A stretch of DNA of 45,217 nucleotides, from the NCBI GenBank assembly GCA_023231475.1, contig JALJEE010000993.1, positions 1 through 45,217 on the forward strand, in the 5' to 3' direction. This stretch comes from Seison nebaliae. Taxonomy: Eukaryota; Rotifera; Pararotatoria; Seisonacea; Seisonidae. The number at the start of each line of letters is the position of its first letter. Positions within the stretch are counted from its first letter, which is position 1. The position numbers and the translations under genes are program-made. The notes beneath the pieces are model-generated. The model saw only the letters and a list, made by a program, of their open reading frames with translations. It ran no database searches and was not told the origin of the DNA. Of the stretch, positions 21,210 to 34,297 are shown one piece after another.

Positions 21210-21437
21210 TTTATAAAGATTCTCGAAAATTTATTTTGGACGAGATACAACTTTCACAAACAAGTGAAACGTTGAGAGAATTGATATTTGATAATAAAAA
21301 GAAATATAAAATTTATTTTATTTCTTTATTTTTTTAATAAAAAATTTGCTTTCGATTTAAAATGAAATTTCTGTACATCTTTTAATTCCGACCAGTTTTT
21401 GGTCATTTTCGTCTTCATTCCATCAAAATAAACGAAA

Positions 21438-21842
21438 TTATATGACGTCTAATTTATTTAAGTTGCATTTTCGATGATATCTTCTGAAATCATCAAGAAA
21501 ATACTGAAGGAGATATCGATAACATTGTCGCATTGTTGCACTGCAATGGATGGAAGAGAATCGGATGTACACACCTTTCCATTTGCAACATAAAGCGATT
21601 AATTGTTGGAGAGTCGTGAGATGTTTATGTTGAATTTGAATGATGATGATTTCTGATCGTTCATCCACCAACATCGTCTGTAAAGGAATAATTGCATAAG
21701 GACCAAATTTACTCATGGATACATCTCCGAAATGTTTCTTCATTTCTCCCAATAAATATTTTGTCATTTCATTCATTTCGATCCGTTTCGACGGATCTTC
21801 TAATGAATATTTAACAATCAAATATCGTCGTTTTGCTTTCAT
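21438..21842 (-). CDS. POP5: POP5, RNase P/MRP protein subunit
   Basis: Single-exon ORF of 134 residues starting MKAKRRYLIVKY, which matches the POP5 opening (basic, then RYL-x-hydrophobic). It continues with the FGPYAIIPL strand, the VDERSEIIIIQIQHKH strand corresponding to GIVLLRCRKE in human POP5, and the HCSATMRQCYRYLLQYF segment corresponding to HVGGTIRTCQKFLIQY. These cover the whole RRM-like POP5 fold. The acidic C-terminal tail of vertebrate POP5 is absent. POP5 is a core subunit of nuclear RNase P and RNase MRP, acting in tRNA 5' processing and rRNA maturation. It is divergent from MGAT1 and upstream of AP-1 sigma on the same strand. Sequence is diverged, so confidence is moderate. 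Confidence 0.75.
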   Translation of the reverse strand: MKAKRRYLIVKYSLEDPSKRIEMNEMTKYLLGEMKKHFGDVSMSKFGPYAIIPLQTMLVDERSEIIIIQIQHKHLTTLQQLIALCCKWKGVYIRFSSIHCSATMRQCYRYLLQYFLDDFRRYHRKCNLNKLDVI

Positions 21843-21949
21843 TTATTATTTTACACAGATAATAATCCAATAATTTCTCTTTCACACAGAATTTCTAGAG
21901 AATGAGAATGAGATAATTAAATTCGATTTTATAATGTTCAATTTACATT
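21843..21949. promoter_or_regulatory. Shared divergent promoter of POP5 and MGAT1
   Basis: Only 107 bp separate the start codons of two divergently transcribed genes, so both promoters and both 5' UTRs must fit here. No TATA box or other element is distinguished. Confidence 0.5.
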
Positions 21950-23603
21950 ATGAGAAAAATCTACTACCAAATCTTCCTTTTCCTTTTCGTCTTCCATATC
22001 TTCGTTCTCTATTTCATCATTTCTTCACAAACTAATTGGAACACATACAGGTTTTTCTATCAATGGCCTTTCAAAAAATTTAGCTCACTTATTTAGTCAT
22101 GCCGATTCTCATACTCAACATTTCCATAGACAAAAAAAAGAAAAACAAACCAGACCCCAAACAACCACTTCGTCAACATCGACGAAAATTCAGTCAGTGA
22201 AATCGAAATCGATTGCCATTCTCTTATTGGCCTGCAAACGAGTTGACGTGAAAATTGTTCTTCGTTCAATTAACGAGTTATTTCAATTTCTTTTTTTTTA
22301 ATTTTAATTTTGAATTTGAAGAAAAAATCGAAAAAAATTCCCAATCATCGTTAGTCAGGATTGTGGAGATAAAAGAACGAAAAATGTAATTCTCTCATTC
22401 CAACAACAAATTGATCATATAATATTCGTTAGAATTTCTTTCTTTCCTAATTTTCTCAACTTTCTCTTTAGCAACCGAATCAAACTGATCCTAATGTCAA
22501 AAAATTCTCAGCATATTATAAAATTTCTCGTCATTATAAATTTGCTTTGGATTTCGTTTTTGTTGAGAAATCGTATGATTCCGTTATCATTATTGAAGGT
22601 TCAATAATTATTTTGGAGAATATTTGTTCTCAAATTTTTTTTAAGATGATTTAAATATTTCAACTGATTTCTTCGAATATTTCGAAGCGACTTATCCTTT
22701 ACTAAAAGATCCGTCTTCCAATCTCCTTTGTTCATCCGCATGGAATGATAACGGACAAGAATATAACATTGATGAGAAAGCGTCAAGTTTATATTTATAA
22801 CTTCTCAACTATAATTCTATGATAAATAGAACGATTATGGAGATCCGATTTTTTTCCAGGTTTGGGATGGATGATGGTACGATCGACTTATATGGGTCTT
22901 AAAGATAAATGGCCAAACGGTTTTTGGGACGATTGGATAAGATTACCGAATAATCGTTTGGGTCGTCAATGTATCCGTCCGGAGATTTCTCGATCTTCCA
23001 CTTTCGGAAAAACGGGTAGTAGCAAGTTAAATTTAAATTTTTGAATAATTTAACTTATTAATAATAATTATTCAGTGGATTGTTTTTCGATTTGTTTCTG
23101 AAAAATATCAAATTAAACAATGTACATGTTCATTGGCTGAAAGAAGATTTAAGTTATTTAAAAAAAGTTCGTTTGTTCATTCGATTTAATTCGATTTTAA
23201 TAAATTCGAATTTTGCAGGATATTTTCCATAACAATTTAGAGAATTTCTTGACAAGTTGCACTACGGAATATGTGTGTAAAAAAGGAATTTTAGGAAAAT
23301 TAGAAACAATGGTTCATTCCACAACTTTAACAGTTTAAACTTGATTAATTTTGACATTAAGAATAATACTTGGTTTTGTTGCAGGCAAGTTGTAAGCTCC
23401 ATCCATTCCTACAACAATTAAATGGAGAAAATCATCATGTAAGATTGAAGGCGCTTAGTTTGAAGAGTTGTTTTGATGAATTTAATTTAATGACGGATGA
23501 AAAATCTTCAATTTATCGAACGTCGATCGATAATTTCGTTATATTCTACAGATCATTCTCAAGCCATAGTGGTGGTATTCGTTTTTATTTAAATACTAAA
23601 TAG
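21950..23603 (+). CDS. MGAT1: MGAT1 (GlcNAc-transferase I)
   Basis: Nine exons: 21950-22050, 22097-22276, 22322-22427, 22472-22598, 22646-22786, 22830-23025, 23076-23166, 23219-23332 and 23385-23603. All are in phase, with introns of 43-52 bp, giving 424 residues (human 445). The N-terminus is a type II signal anchor (residues ~5-25), fitting a medial-Golgi enzyme. Family motifs run in order: [25 protein letters not shown], the metal-binding IIIEDDL (EDD), [55 protein letters not shown] and [12 protein letters not shown]. The enzyme adds the first GlcNAc to Man5 N-glycans, opening the hybrid/complex pathway. The C-terminal part is more diverged but colinear (SFKAF-like and GIVTFQF-like strands). 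Confidence 0.93.
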
Positions 23604-23986
23604 GAAAACAGATTAATCGTTTCTCTCAAAACGTTCAATTATCTCCCGTTAATGACACCCTTAAATTTTTCCTGGGAAATTTGTTTTTCTTTTTCAGACG
23701 AGCAATCGTCATTCATTGTTATAGTGAAAACCGTGAATCAGTGAACCGTTAATTTATAATCTAATTTATTGTTATTTAATTATTTAATTGGAAAAATAAA
23801 GTTTGTAATTTCTCAATTTTTTATTGCGATTATTGATCTAAAATTTTAAGAGGATAATTTTTACACTAAAAATCTAAATTCCAAATGAGAAATAATTCAA
23901 TGACAAATTAAATTATTAAGAATGTTTAGGGAACGATTAGATTTTTATTTCATTTCAATTGACATTTAGACTGAAGTGATTGTGAA
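23604..23986. other. Intergenic, no gene seen
   Basis: AT-rich spacer. The sequence attaatttcc-like runs and an aataaag at about 23795 may be the 3' end of MGAT1. No ORF is supported. Confidence 0.4.
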
Positions 23987-24910
23987 ATGATTAAAATTTT
24001 AATTAAATGTTTAAAATTCATTTTACTTCTTTATTTTTCTTACATTTGTTTTCAAATGTACTAACGATTAAAATACTTAATAATTTAAATAAAAGTTATT
24101 TCCATATTTTTCAGTTAGAAAGAATAAATTCTATTATCATCATCAGCTGATTTAAAAGAACTAAATAATAGTTTAACTCACATAAACAGCAGTCGAGTAT
24201 TGGTTGGTCTCTATATTAGTGGTGAATTACATCACTTTTTCGGAAATTATCCAGTTTGTGGAATAAATTCTGCATGTGGAATTCAATTCTCAAAAATTTT
24301 AGATATGAAAGATGAATTCAAAGTTTCTGGAATAATTAAGTTATTTGTTATCGATGTTCTCCAATCATCAATTTTCCTTTTTGTCAGACCTTTTCGTATT
24401 TTTATTAAAACGGAGAATAAGTCATATGTCGTTCCATCTGAAATGGTTGAAGCATCAAAAATGCATCCTTATAATTTCCATCTAAAAACGAAGAATTTAT
24501 CAGATGAAACAAATCCATCGAATTTCTATCGAAGTCAAAGAGGAAAAACAATTCAAATGGTTTTGGGATTGAAATGTCAATTTAACGAGACTGTAATTAT
24601 TGAGCCAATGCCAGATCTATCGATAGGGGACGACGTCGATATGTTTCTAGTGGATTCGCAAGAAATGACGAGAGAATTAGAAGAATCTCAGAAACTTTAT
24701 GTTATTGGTTTGGATAGTTTTGATTCGTTGAATTCCCAATATATTCTTGGAGCAATTTCGACAGTTATTGGAATAGTTTATTTCATAGCAGTACCTGTAT
24801 TTATTCAATACAAACGAGCGGTATTGAAAGCGAATCAACAGAATATATCCGTACCACTAACGAGCGACACACCACCAACATTACCAACAGTACCAACATT
24901 AAAATTATGA
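23987..24910 (+). CDS. Unidentified single-pass (type I) membrane protein
   Basis: My model has exons 23987-24047, 24147-24339 and 24388-24910, in phase, 258 residues. It begins with a signal peptide (MIKILIKCLKFILLLYFSYI). A luminal/extracellular region follows with motifs VGLYISGELHHFFGNYPVC, CGIQFSKILDMKDEF and GIIKPFRIFIKTENKS. One hydrophobic span near the C-terminus (about 213-233) precedes a short Thr/Pro-rich tail. The second intron (48 bp) interrupts what is otherwise an open frame. I splice it because the size and borders match neighbouring introns and the junction gives a smooth sequence. The first intron is less certain. I do not recognise the family. Confidence 0.55.
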
Positions 24911-26227
24911 GCTAATAATCTAGAATTGAAGTGCTATATAATTTTACTAGTCAACAATTTTCATTAAGTCATCAAAAGATAATTATTTTATATTAAACTA
25001 TAAACTAAAAATTATGTAAGGACATTAAATGGGTAAGAGTGGAACGTCAAAGTTGATGTACGTAGATAAACTTAATTTGAACTAATCAGTTAATAAAACT
25101 ATTAGACTAACTGTAAATAGTAATTGGGAGAATAGTTTGTACTCGACTAACGACTCACATTCAATTGAAGAGACAATGAGAGACAAATGAGAGTTTGACT
25201 CACAGAGACAAATTGTTTAAATGAATTTGAGAAAATTTCTTGATATTTTGATGAGAGATAAAAGAATGATATTTCCACTGGAAAATAATGGATTAATTGT
25301 AAATGAATTAATTTGAGAAATAAATTCGAATTTGATGGAATTTGTTATTGATGAGATAGAAAGTGATTGAGAAAAAGTGTATGTGAAATGGAAGCTCGGA
25401 GTAAAGTGGTGGTTTTGAAAGATTAGAAATATGAGTAACTGAAAGACCGAAAGAGAAGGGAATGAAAGGTATTTGGGATGAATGGAAGATGAAGAAACAG
25501 ATACTCGATTTGTAGATTCCAATCTGTAGTGGAGTATGTGGAGAAGTTCCGTTACATAACATGTGGAGTAAGTGGGTTTAAGTGGGAAGACGGTGAGACG
25601 GGAATAGAAAAGAAGATTAGAGTAGAAAGGGAATTGGACAAGCTTCATATGAATGAATAAGAAATAAGTTTGTTTTTTAATTAGTGAACTTGTCAGGTAT
25701 ATGTGGCTATATATATGAAGTAGAACACACACGAAACGACACATATACACACACACAGAGAGACACAGGGCACACATACACACATACAGAGACTAGTGGG
25801 TTCGGGAGATACGTATAGGCCTATGTATGAACAGCAGAGAAGAAATGGGAAGAGAAAAATATTAATAAAACGATCGGATAATCGGAAGGGAGACTATTAG
25901 GCAAGTTGAAGAAAAGAGATAAGGAGAACGAATATAGAAGGGGAAAAAAAGAAGCATAATAGCAAAAAATTCAAATTTTATTCATTGAATCAAAAAATTT
26001 TCAATTTCATTCAGATTCAATTGCAGTTTCTTTTTGATTGAGAAAGATTCATTTCACACATTTCAGTATTTTACAATAAATTACGTTGTCAAATTCACTT
26101 TCCTTCCTACCTCCAAACCTCCAATACCAGACGGGTCGATGAATATTCAATTATTTATTAATTGTTGATTAATAATCGATTCATTATCTGCCATTTAAAA
26201 TCAACAATCCCGAGAGGTGGATGAGAT
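24911..26227. other. Intergenic with CA/GA-rich simple repeat
   Basis: Purine-rich AT-biased DNA with an imperfect ACAC/AGAG microsatellite at about 25725-25800. The right half probably contains the 5' UTR and promoter of the large Asn-rich gene. No coding ORF is supported; the antisense frame over 25217-25783 is a product of the repeat. Confidence 0.5.
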
Positions 26228-29200
26228 ATGACGAGAAATAATATAAGAAATAAAAATGATCATCGATTCAACTCGTCATCATCATCGTCTTCTCATTCGA
26301 ACGTTCCCTCACCATATAAATCTGGTCAACGGACCAATATTTCTCCCAACTCGACAAATAATTCTTCCTTCGATTCCCGAATGGGAAAATTGGAAGACGA
26401 ACAACAATTCCATTTGAATAAAAGAAATCATTATTATCGACATCAACCGCCATCTCAACAATTAAATGATTCGAAAAAATTTTATCGAAATAATAATATT
26501 CAAAATTATCAGAATTCGATAAATCGAAATAATGGAATGATTCATGGACAACATCAAATTTATAGAAATGGCAATTTCCATCAACAAACTTCATCTTACC
26601 AATACAACAACAACAACAACAACAACAACAACAGCAACAACAATGGTCGTTATATTAAGAATGGAAGACATAATGGAAAATCGTCGTTACATCAGAAATC
26701 GGAGAATGGAAATGATACGTATAATCGAACTCCAAATCGAATGAATCAGCTCAATAATTTCCGTCATCAAAATTTCCATCCGAACAACAACAATCGATAT
26801 CGACGTAATCATAGTAATCAAAGTAATTCGAAAGTGTTTACGAATCGGAACGATTCCAAATCGAATTCACAAGATCAAGTGGAGCATAAAACCATTTCCA
26901 TCAATCGCACCGTCCAAAATCATCATTCCAATTATAATCGTGAGAATGAGTTACATCGGAAGACTTCTCCATTTATTTCGGTAGCAGGATCACAAGATGG
27001 AAATACAGTCATTACGATGGTCGCTCCTATGATGAATAATTTTAAAAAATGTAACGGAAAACAAATCATTGAAATTGCTCATCAATCCTGCGATTATAAC
27101 GACGAAGTTGACGAAGAAGATTCATCGAAGAAATCGCTTTCAACGGAAATTAGTCAATTGAATAATTCGAGCACCAATTCTATCATTTTCGATATGACCT
27201 CCACCAGTTGTTGTCACGAGAAAAATACTCGTCGAATTTATTCGAACGAAAATTCCAGAAAAATTTTAGAAGAAAAAAATTCAAATTTGAATTCGAATTT
27301 ACAACAACCATCGACGGAAGATGAAGAAAATGAAAATTTAACTATTTCAGTCGATCAAGTTCGAACTTGGATGAATACGATTCCATATTATCCACCATAC
27401 GTGTTATCCGATATTCCATCAGCAGCTGTCATTATTCCATCATCGAATTGTGGAATGATGCGTATGAATCATCGGACATCTTATCGGAAATCATCAATCG
27501 AATTGAAATCAGTTCCATCAAATCGTGCTCCTATCTCTTCCATCGTTCATGCTAGTCAAATGAATAAAAATAACAACAACAATAATAATAATAATAATAA
27601 TAATAATAAGAGTAATAATAATAATAATAATAATAATAATACAAGTGATGATGAGAGAATGAATGATAATTCGGAAAATATTTCAAATTTGGATGATGAT
27701 AATTTCTCTCCATCATCATCGCCACCTCCACAACCATTTATTGGTACAGCAGCGAATGATATAATCTCTTCTTTTCCACTCTTTATTCCATCACAAACGG
27801 CGAAGATGATGGTAAATGGATATCCATTAAATCGAATGAATCAGATGATTCCCATGAATTTCCATCAACTCAATTCGTTCGGTCAACAAAAATTTCCGTT
27901 AAGTCAATTTCCTAATTCACATTTCCTTCCACAACAATTCCATTATCCAACTAATTGTCCTCCTTTCGATTATTTGGTGCGTAATCGATATGGAGATCAA
28001 ACCGTCAACGACGGAAATGTTCAATCATCATCATTATCAGGAGGAGAATTTGAAAATAAATCTCTCTCCAATATTCCGTCAACCACTTCAATAACGATGG
28101 GACTAACGATAGAACAAAATATTACACAAGAGAATCATCTTCAATCTTCACCGTTAACGGTCGATGTTGATAAACATGGAAATTCTCCACAACTTCCCAA
28201 ATTGATTGATGATCAAGAAAAGAATGATCATCATTTGATATCGACAAATAAATCGATTTTCATGAGTGAGACTGATAATATTTCTATCACTCAAGCGAAA
28301 CGAATTGACGAAATGGAATTAGATGAAGTTTTTTCTTCTTCACCACTCATCACTTTTCAAATGAATCAAAATTCAATCAATGATGGAAATTCCACTGTTA
28401 CCGCATTGATTCCATCCAATGATATCATCGTTACTGCTTCGACTATGTCGAACAATATTTGTTCATTAATTCCATCATCTACTTCGCTGATTTCTTCCAC
28501 ACTCTCATCCTCTCCAAATGAAATGATAAATTTGAATGAGAATTCTAAAAATTTAAATGAAAATTTGAAAAATTTGAATGAGAATTTGAAAAATTCTGGA
28601 ACGAATTCACAATCGAATTCACCAAAAATTCCACCTCTCAATCAATTAGACGTCTCCAATTATGGAACGGATATCAAAAGAGAAATTTTCCCTTCCTTAT
28701 CATCATTAGGCAATGAAAATATTGATATTGAGACATCGATTGGATCACAAATGTCGAAAGATGAATTAAATGAGAAGAAAATTATTGATAATAAATTTCG
28801 AAATAAACCGAAAGAGAAACCCGAATCGTCTTGTTATCGTTGTGGCGAGTTCGGACATATGGCTGAGTATTGTCCGTCTGAGAATATGGATGGAATGGAA
28901 AATTTCCAATCAATCGATCAAATTTTAGATTCATTCGACAAAGAAGAAATTGATGATTTGTGTGAGAATTTGATTGATGAAGATGATGAAAATGAAGTTG
29001 AAATTAAGAAAGAGAAGAAAGAGAATAATGAAGATAATTTGGATATGGAAGGGAATAATGAGGTAGATGAAAAGATTGATATGATCGAACCGACTTTACA
29101 ACCATTTTTCAGTTCTCTCATTCTTCTTCCTGATATGCATGTTATGAGAATCGAAAGAACATTAGCTATTCAGAAAATGTTTCATCGTCTTCAAACGGAA

Positions 29201-30261
29201 ATTGAACGACATCAACAAGTCGATCAACACATTCAAATACAACAACAACAACAATTCCAATTGTATTGTCAGAAACAATTGAATTCGACTCCTTTCTTAC
29301 CATCACCTTTCCATTCTCTACTTCCAATTCCACAATCACCATTAAGATCAGCTGGATCGACAGCATTTGCCACATCTTTATTCAATCAACAACAACAACA
29401 ACAAATACCACCACCAATGATATTTCCAATGATGAATGGTCATCCACATTATCCATTTCCAGAAATGAATGTTCCATTCCATCATTTTCATGATCGTTAC
29501 ACTAATCCTGATTATTTTCCATACGATAATTATGGTCGAATGAACAAATCGAACTTCATTTCTGGCACGTCCATGAGACTCGCAAGCACAACAACAATAA
29601 CAACGACGACGACAACAATGAATTCAGAATTACCGTCAAAATCACAGTTTAACATGACATCGGATTTTCTGTCAAAATCGACGGAATTACCAAATGTCAA
29701 TATGAGTCAATTGTCGAATGAGTCATTGAGATATTCCATCTTCTCATCTTTACGTCCTCCTGCCTCTTTATTGGGATTTCCCACATTCGCCGCATGTCGA
29801 CCAGAACTTACTCCAGAACAACAAAATTCTTCTCGACCACAATCTGCACAACAACAACAACAACAACAATCACATCCAATTGATCCATTACTCTCCCAAC
29901 AATTAAATAGTCCATTGAAATTTCCGTTCAATATGCCTCCAAATCTTCTGGGCAATGAACAATTGGTAACGCAAATTCAATCGATATTACAATCTCAACC
30001 AATCATCAATACTAGTGGTGCTAATAATCGACCGTCATCAATGTCGGTTAACAACAACACACAACAACCATCACTCTCACAACATCATGGTTCGCAACTT
30101 AATCAAAATTGTCTCTTAACATTATTATCGAATACGATAATGAATAATAATCAATTATCGAAAATGGCATCTCAATCTTTATCATCATCATTCCCTCTTT
30201 CATCCAATCTCTTCCCATCTAACAACAATAACAATAACAGAACTGGAAAGATTAATCCGAG

Positions 30262-30299
<38 letters not shown>

Positions 30300-30445
30300 G
30301 TTCACTTATTAATAAATCGAATAATATGAACATGATTCCTGAGAATCTCAATCATAACACGACAAATTTCGAGAAGGATAATCAAAAATTTGAAAATAAC
30401 AATAACAACAATAAGAACACTAACAACAACAACAACTGTAATGAC

Positions 30446-30525
<80 letters not shown>

Positions 30526-31936
30526 CAACAACAACAACAATTGTAATGGTAACCATAATGACAATAATAATAATAATAATAACAATTATAATGAAAACAA
30601 TAATAACAATAACAACAATGATAACAACAGCAATAAGAACAAAAATAATAAAGGAAAATCAAAAAATTGTAATTTTCCAAAAAATAATTCATTTAATCCT
30701 AATGCCGTTAATGTTAATAATAATAAGAGATGTAATGATATGAATGATGATCGAATATTAAATTTAATCGATACGGAACCGATCACGGAGATCATCCTCC
30801 AAGAAGACGAACCATCAATTTCTGATTCAGATATCGTAAAATCTCCTTCATCCGCTTCTATGGAGCCAATCGATGATGTTACTGATCGAGATTCGAAGAA
30901 TATCAATTCAGATACTGAATATCAACATTCCGAAATAAGTGATTTGGAGATAGATGATGTCGTTGAAGATGATGATGACGAGCATATTAGACAGAATATC
31001 GTTCATTCATCACTTCTTCCCATCGATACTAATCCCATGGAAAGTTCAACGACGAACAATGAAAAAGATTTAAAAATTCGAAATAATAATTCATATGAAA
31101 CGATGAAAATGCATTCCATCAATCTCAACATCAACAACAACAATAATAATGAATTGAAGATGTATCATCGTGAATATCTCATTTCTCCCGATAATAATCG
31201 AAAGAGAAAAGAAAAAAATCTCTCAACATTTCTTCCTACTCAATTCTGTTGTTATATGAATGAAATTATGACGGAAATTCCCATTAATTCCAATTCGTCC
31301 AATATTTCAAAAGATATACCGTCTCTAACATCTCTTCAGAGACCGACAACATCCTCCAAATTAAAAATGAAGAAATCTCAATCCAGTTCAATTCTACCGG
31401 ACACTAAGAAGAAATCGAAGAATCTTTCATCAAACCGGAAATTAAAGAATAAATCTAATCGCCAACCAAATCGTACTACTCTAGTGCAAACTACAAGTCT
31501 GAAGAAAAAGAGCGGTAAAATATTGCAAACTAAATTGGCAACTGATCAGAAGAAAGTCGTTTCCAAGACTCAAAGTGACACGAAATTGTCAACGATGAAT
31601 ATTCTTCCCAAATCGATGATAAAGAAGAGTTTATTGAAAGAGTCTACCAATAAACCGATTCTTGAAAATGATATTGACGTTTCTTCCGAAATGGACAAAT
31701 CGAAATTATCAAATAAGAAATCACAAAGAAAATTATGTTCTCCAATTACTTTAGTCGATACAACTATTACAATTAATTCATCAATATCTTCCACACTCAA
31801 CAATAACAACAACGATAACAACAACAACAATAACAACAACGATAATAATAACAATTATATCGATAACAGAAATAATAATAATGACAATAATAACAACAAC
31901 AATAACAGTATTAATAATAACAACAACAATAACAGT

Positions 31937-31972
<36 letters not shown>

Positions 31973-34297
31973 TGTAATAATAATAATGGAAATAAATTGA
32001 AATCAATGAAAAAGAAGAAACAATCAAAAATTAGTCAGACGAATCAAAAACCGAAAAAAATCACTTCGACTTCCTCATTACCTTCCACTACTGCCATCTA
32101 TTCAAAAGTAGTAAGTCCTGTCGTTTCTACAACGAGTTTCCTTCCTGAAACTATTCCGTCCTCAACCTCGAGTTCAACTACCGGTTCCTTTCCTTCTTCT
32201 ACCGTCAACACTCTCTCAACTCCCAAATCGTTGGAGAAGCCACAAAAGTCGAGACATCTTCCCTTGAAGAAGTCGAATAGTACGACATCGAATATCATAC
32301 GAAATGCAGAGAGTGGCGAGATGATTCTCCGTCAACGACGTCCCACCATCGACGAGAATATTTCAAATTCTATCGACGAGATTTATCAATGTAAATATTC
32401 CACCAATAGAACGAACGACAATTCGGAATCAGATCAAACGGAGAACGATATCGCCAAACCATCGGACGATAGTGCTAATAAAAATTCGAATGAAAATGAA
32501 TCGAACGTCGTTCAACTTGAAAAATGTGATCAGGATCATTTGAACGAAAAATGTGATCAGGATCAATTCAATGAAAAATGTGATCCGAATGAATTGGATG
32601 AAAAATCTGATCAAAATAAATTGAATGAGAAATCTGAAAAAAAGAATAAATTGAATGAAAAATCTGATCAAAATAAATTGAATGAGAAATCTGAAAAAAA
32701 GAATAAATTGAATGAAAAATCTGATCAAAATAAATTGAATGAGAAATCTGAAAAAAAGAATAAATTTAATGAGATATCAGAAAAAAAGAATAAATTGAAT
32801 GAGAAATCAGAAAAAAAGAATAAATTTAATGAGATATCAGAAAAAAAGAATAAATTTAATGAGAAATCAGATAAAAAGAATCAGTTGAATGAGAAATTTG
32901 AAAAAAAGAATCAGTTGAATGAGAAAACAGAAGAAATTCTCAACCTCGTAGCTTCTCACATCGACGCTAAAGTTCAGATTTGTGAACTTCGACCAATTTA
33001 TGATGAGGAAGAAGAAGGAACAAGAAAATTGATTCCAATAAATCCCGATCAACTCGATCGTTCAAGTCGAAAACATAAAGAATTCGAATCGATCGATCTC
33101 AAATCGAAATATGAAGCAGACTTAATTCGATCGTGTCAAGTGATGATGGAGAATCGTTCCGAATTTCCTCCTTCCAAATTTCATCAAGATGAATTGCAGA
33201 CTATTTTCTTCGCAGCCAAACAATATTTCGAACAATCAATTTTGAACAATGGTACACCATATTTCTCTCTTATTCTCTCCAACATTCTCACGGAAGTTCC
33301 ACAATTGAATGTGGATGAGATTAAGAAATTAGTTACACCATTTCAATTGAGTAATTTCATTTGTGATCCGCTCATTCATTTCATCGACAAATATCCATTG
33401 ATAGAATTCATTTTGAAATATATCGATAATGTCGATTTGCGTTCTTACATCTCCTCTCATTTCCATCCATTAATCCGTCAACTTTTATCATTAGTTGGAA
33501 ATCTTTTGAAATATTTCTTACCAATCATTGACGATAATCGTATTATGGTGGAGAAAATACGTGGTAAACGTAAATATTATATTAATCAGAAATCCAATCA
33601 ATATCAACGATTATCATACGATTTGACATTACTCTTAGTTTATGATCAGACCGTTCTCTCATACATCCAAGAACAACAGAAACATTTCGTCAAAGCAATA
33701 ATGACCGATCCTGCGATAATCAAAGAGAATTTATTTGAAGATTATTCTTTTATGAATAATTCTCCAATTCGACCAGAACCGAAAAAAATCGAGAATCTCA
33801 AATTAAAAGTGGAATTGAATAAACCTCCAAAAATCTCGACGAAAATGAAATTAAGTAAATCGGATTTCTTAATCAAAAAACATACGACAAAAATCGATGA
33901 TAATAATCATAATAATAATGAGGAGATGAATGATAATACGAAAAATAAGGAGAATGGAATGTATTGTTGTATGTATAAGGAATCGACGATGGAATCGATT
34001 CCAATTCATCAGCAAATCGATTTTTTTGCTTCTACTAAATTCAAATTTTTCAAACAATCTAATCAAAATGAAAATATTCAAAAAGAAGAAAATAATAATA
34101 ATATTCAACAATTCGAAGATGGAGCTATTCTTATCGCTTCCGCTCCCGTTGATATGATCGATTCCACTTACGGTTCTCTTTATAACATTCGATCATCATC
34201 CAGTGAATGTAGCGAATCTACCAACGATCAACAAACAACTCAAATTAACACCAATTTCCACAAATCGAAAAAACAATTGATCAACAATCTCAATTGA
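26228..34297 (+). CDS. Giant Asn-rich CCHC zinc-knuckle protein, 2689 residues
   Basis: One uninterrupted 8-kb exon. The N-terminal third is Ser/Asn/Gln/His-rich and basic, like disordered RNA-binding proteins. A single CCHC knuckle sits at residues 869-882 (CYRCGEFGHMAEYC; Cys869, Cys872, His877, Cys882), the class that contacts RNA or ssDNA. Poly-Asn blocks occur near residues 450-475, 1335-1490 and 1860-1920, and poly-Gln near 1000 and 1210. A Lys-rich segment follows (~1710-1850), then a tandem repeat of about 10 residues (LNEKS-x-KKN) at ~2095-2238. The best candidate for a folded domain is about 2290-2515 (DELQTIFFAAKQYFEQ, IRGKRKYYINQKSNQYQRL), largely helical and free of low complexity. 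I do not recognise it. A nuclear or RNP-granule role is only inference. Confidence 0.8.
30242..30640 (+). repeat. AAT/AAC trinucleotide repeat coding poly-Asn
   Basis: Imperfect (AAT)n/(AAC)n arrays inside the Asn-rich gene. The purest stretch is an AAT run at about 30446-30521, flanked by AAC runs. Interruptions (tgt, gac, gat) keep the frame open. This is a likely length-polymorphic microsatellite. Confidence 0.9.
32509..32934 (+). repeat. 30-bp coding minisatellite (LNEKS repeat)
   Basis: Roughly 14 tandem units of about 30 bp encode variants of LNEKSEKKNK, LNEKSDQNK and FNEISEKKNK. Units alternate between EKKNK and DQNK forms, giving a ~60-bp higher-order period in the middle. The first units (CDQDHLNEK) are the most diverged. 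Confidence 0.9.

Noticed and set aside
22051-22096. Reading through the MGAT1 first intron in another frame (GFSINGLSK...)
   Set aside because: The only phase-consistent join is 22050 to 22097, giving a normal 46-bp intron; the read-through frame cannot connect to the signal anchor.
25217-25783. Minus-strand 188-residue frame starting MCMCALCLSVCVYMC
   Set aside because: Its N-terminus is the translated CA/GA microsatellite and the rest is hydrophobic AT-rich translation without family similarity.
30302-30692. Long antisense and shifted frames (poly-Ile, poly-Leu, poly-Tyr/Cys) over the poly-Asn region
   Set aside because: They are mechanical translations of the AAT/AAC repeat in other frames, with no start context or complexity.
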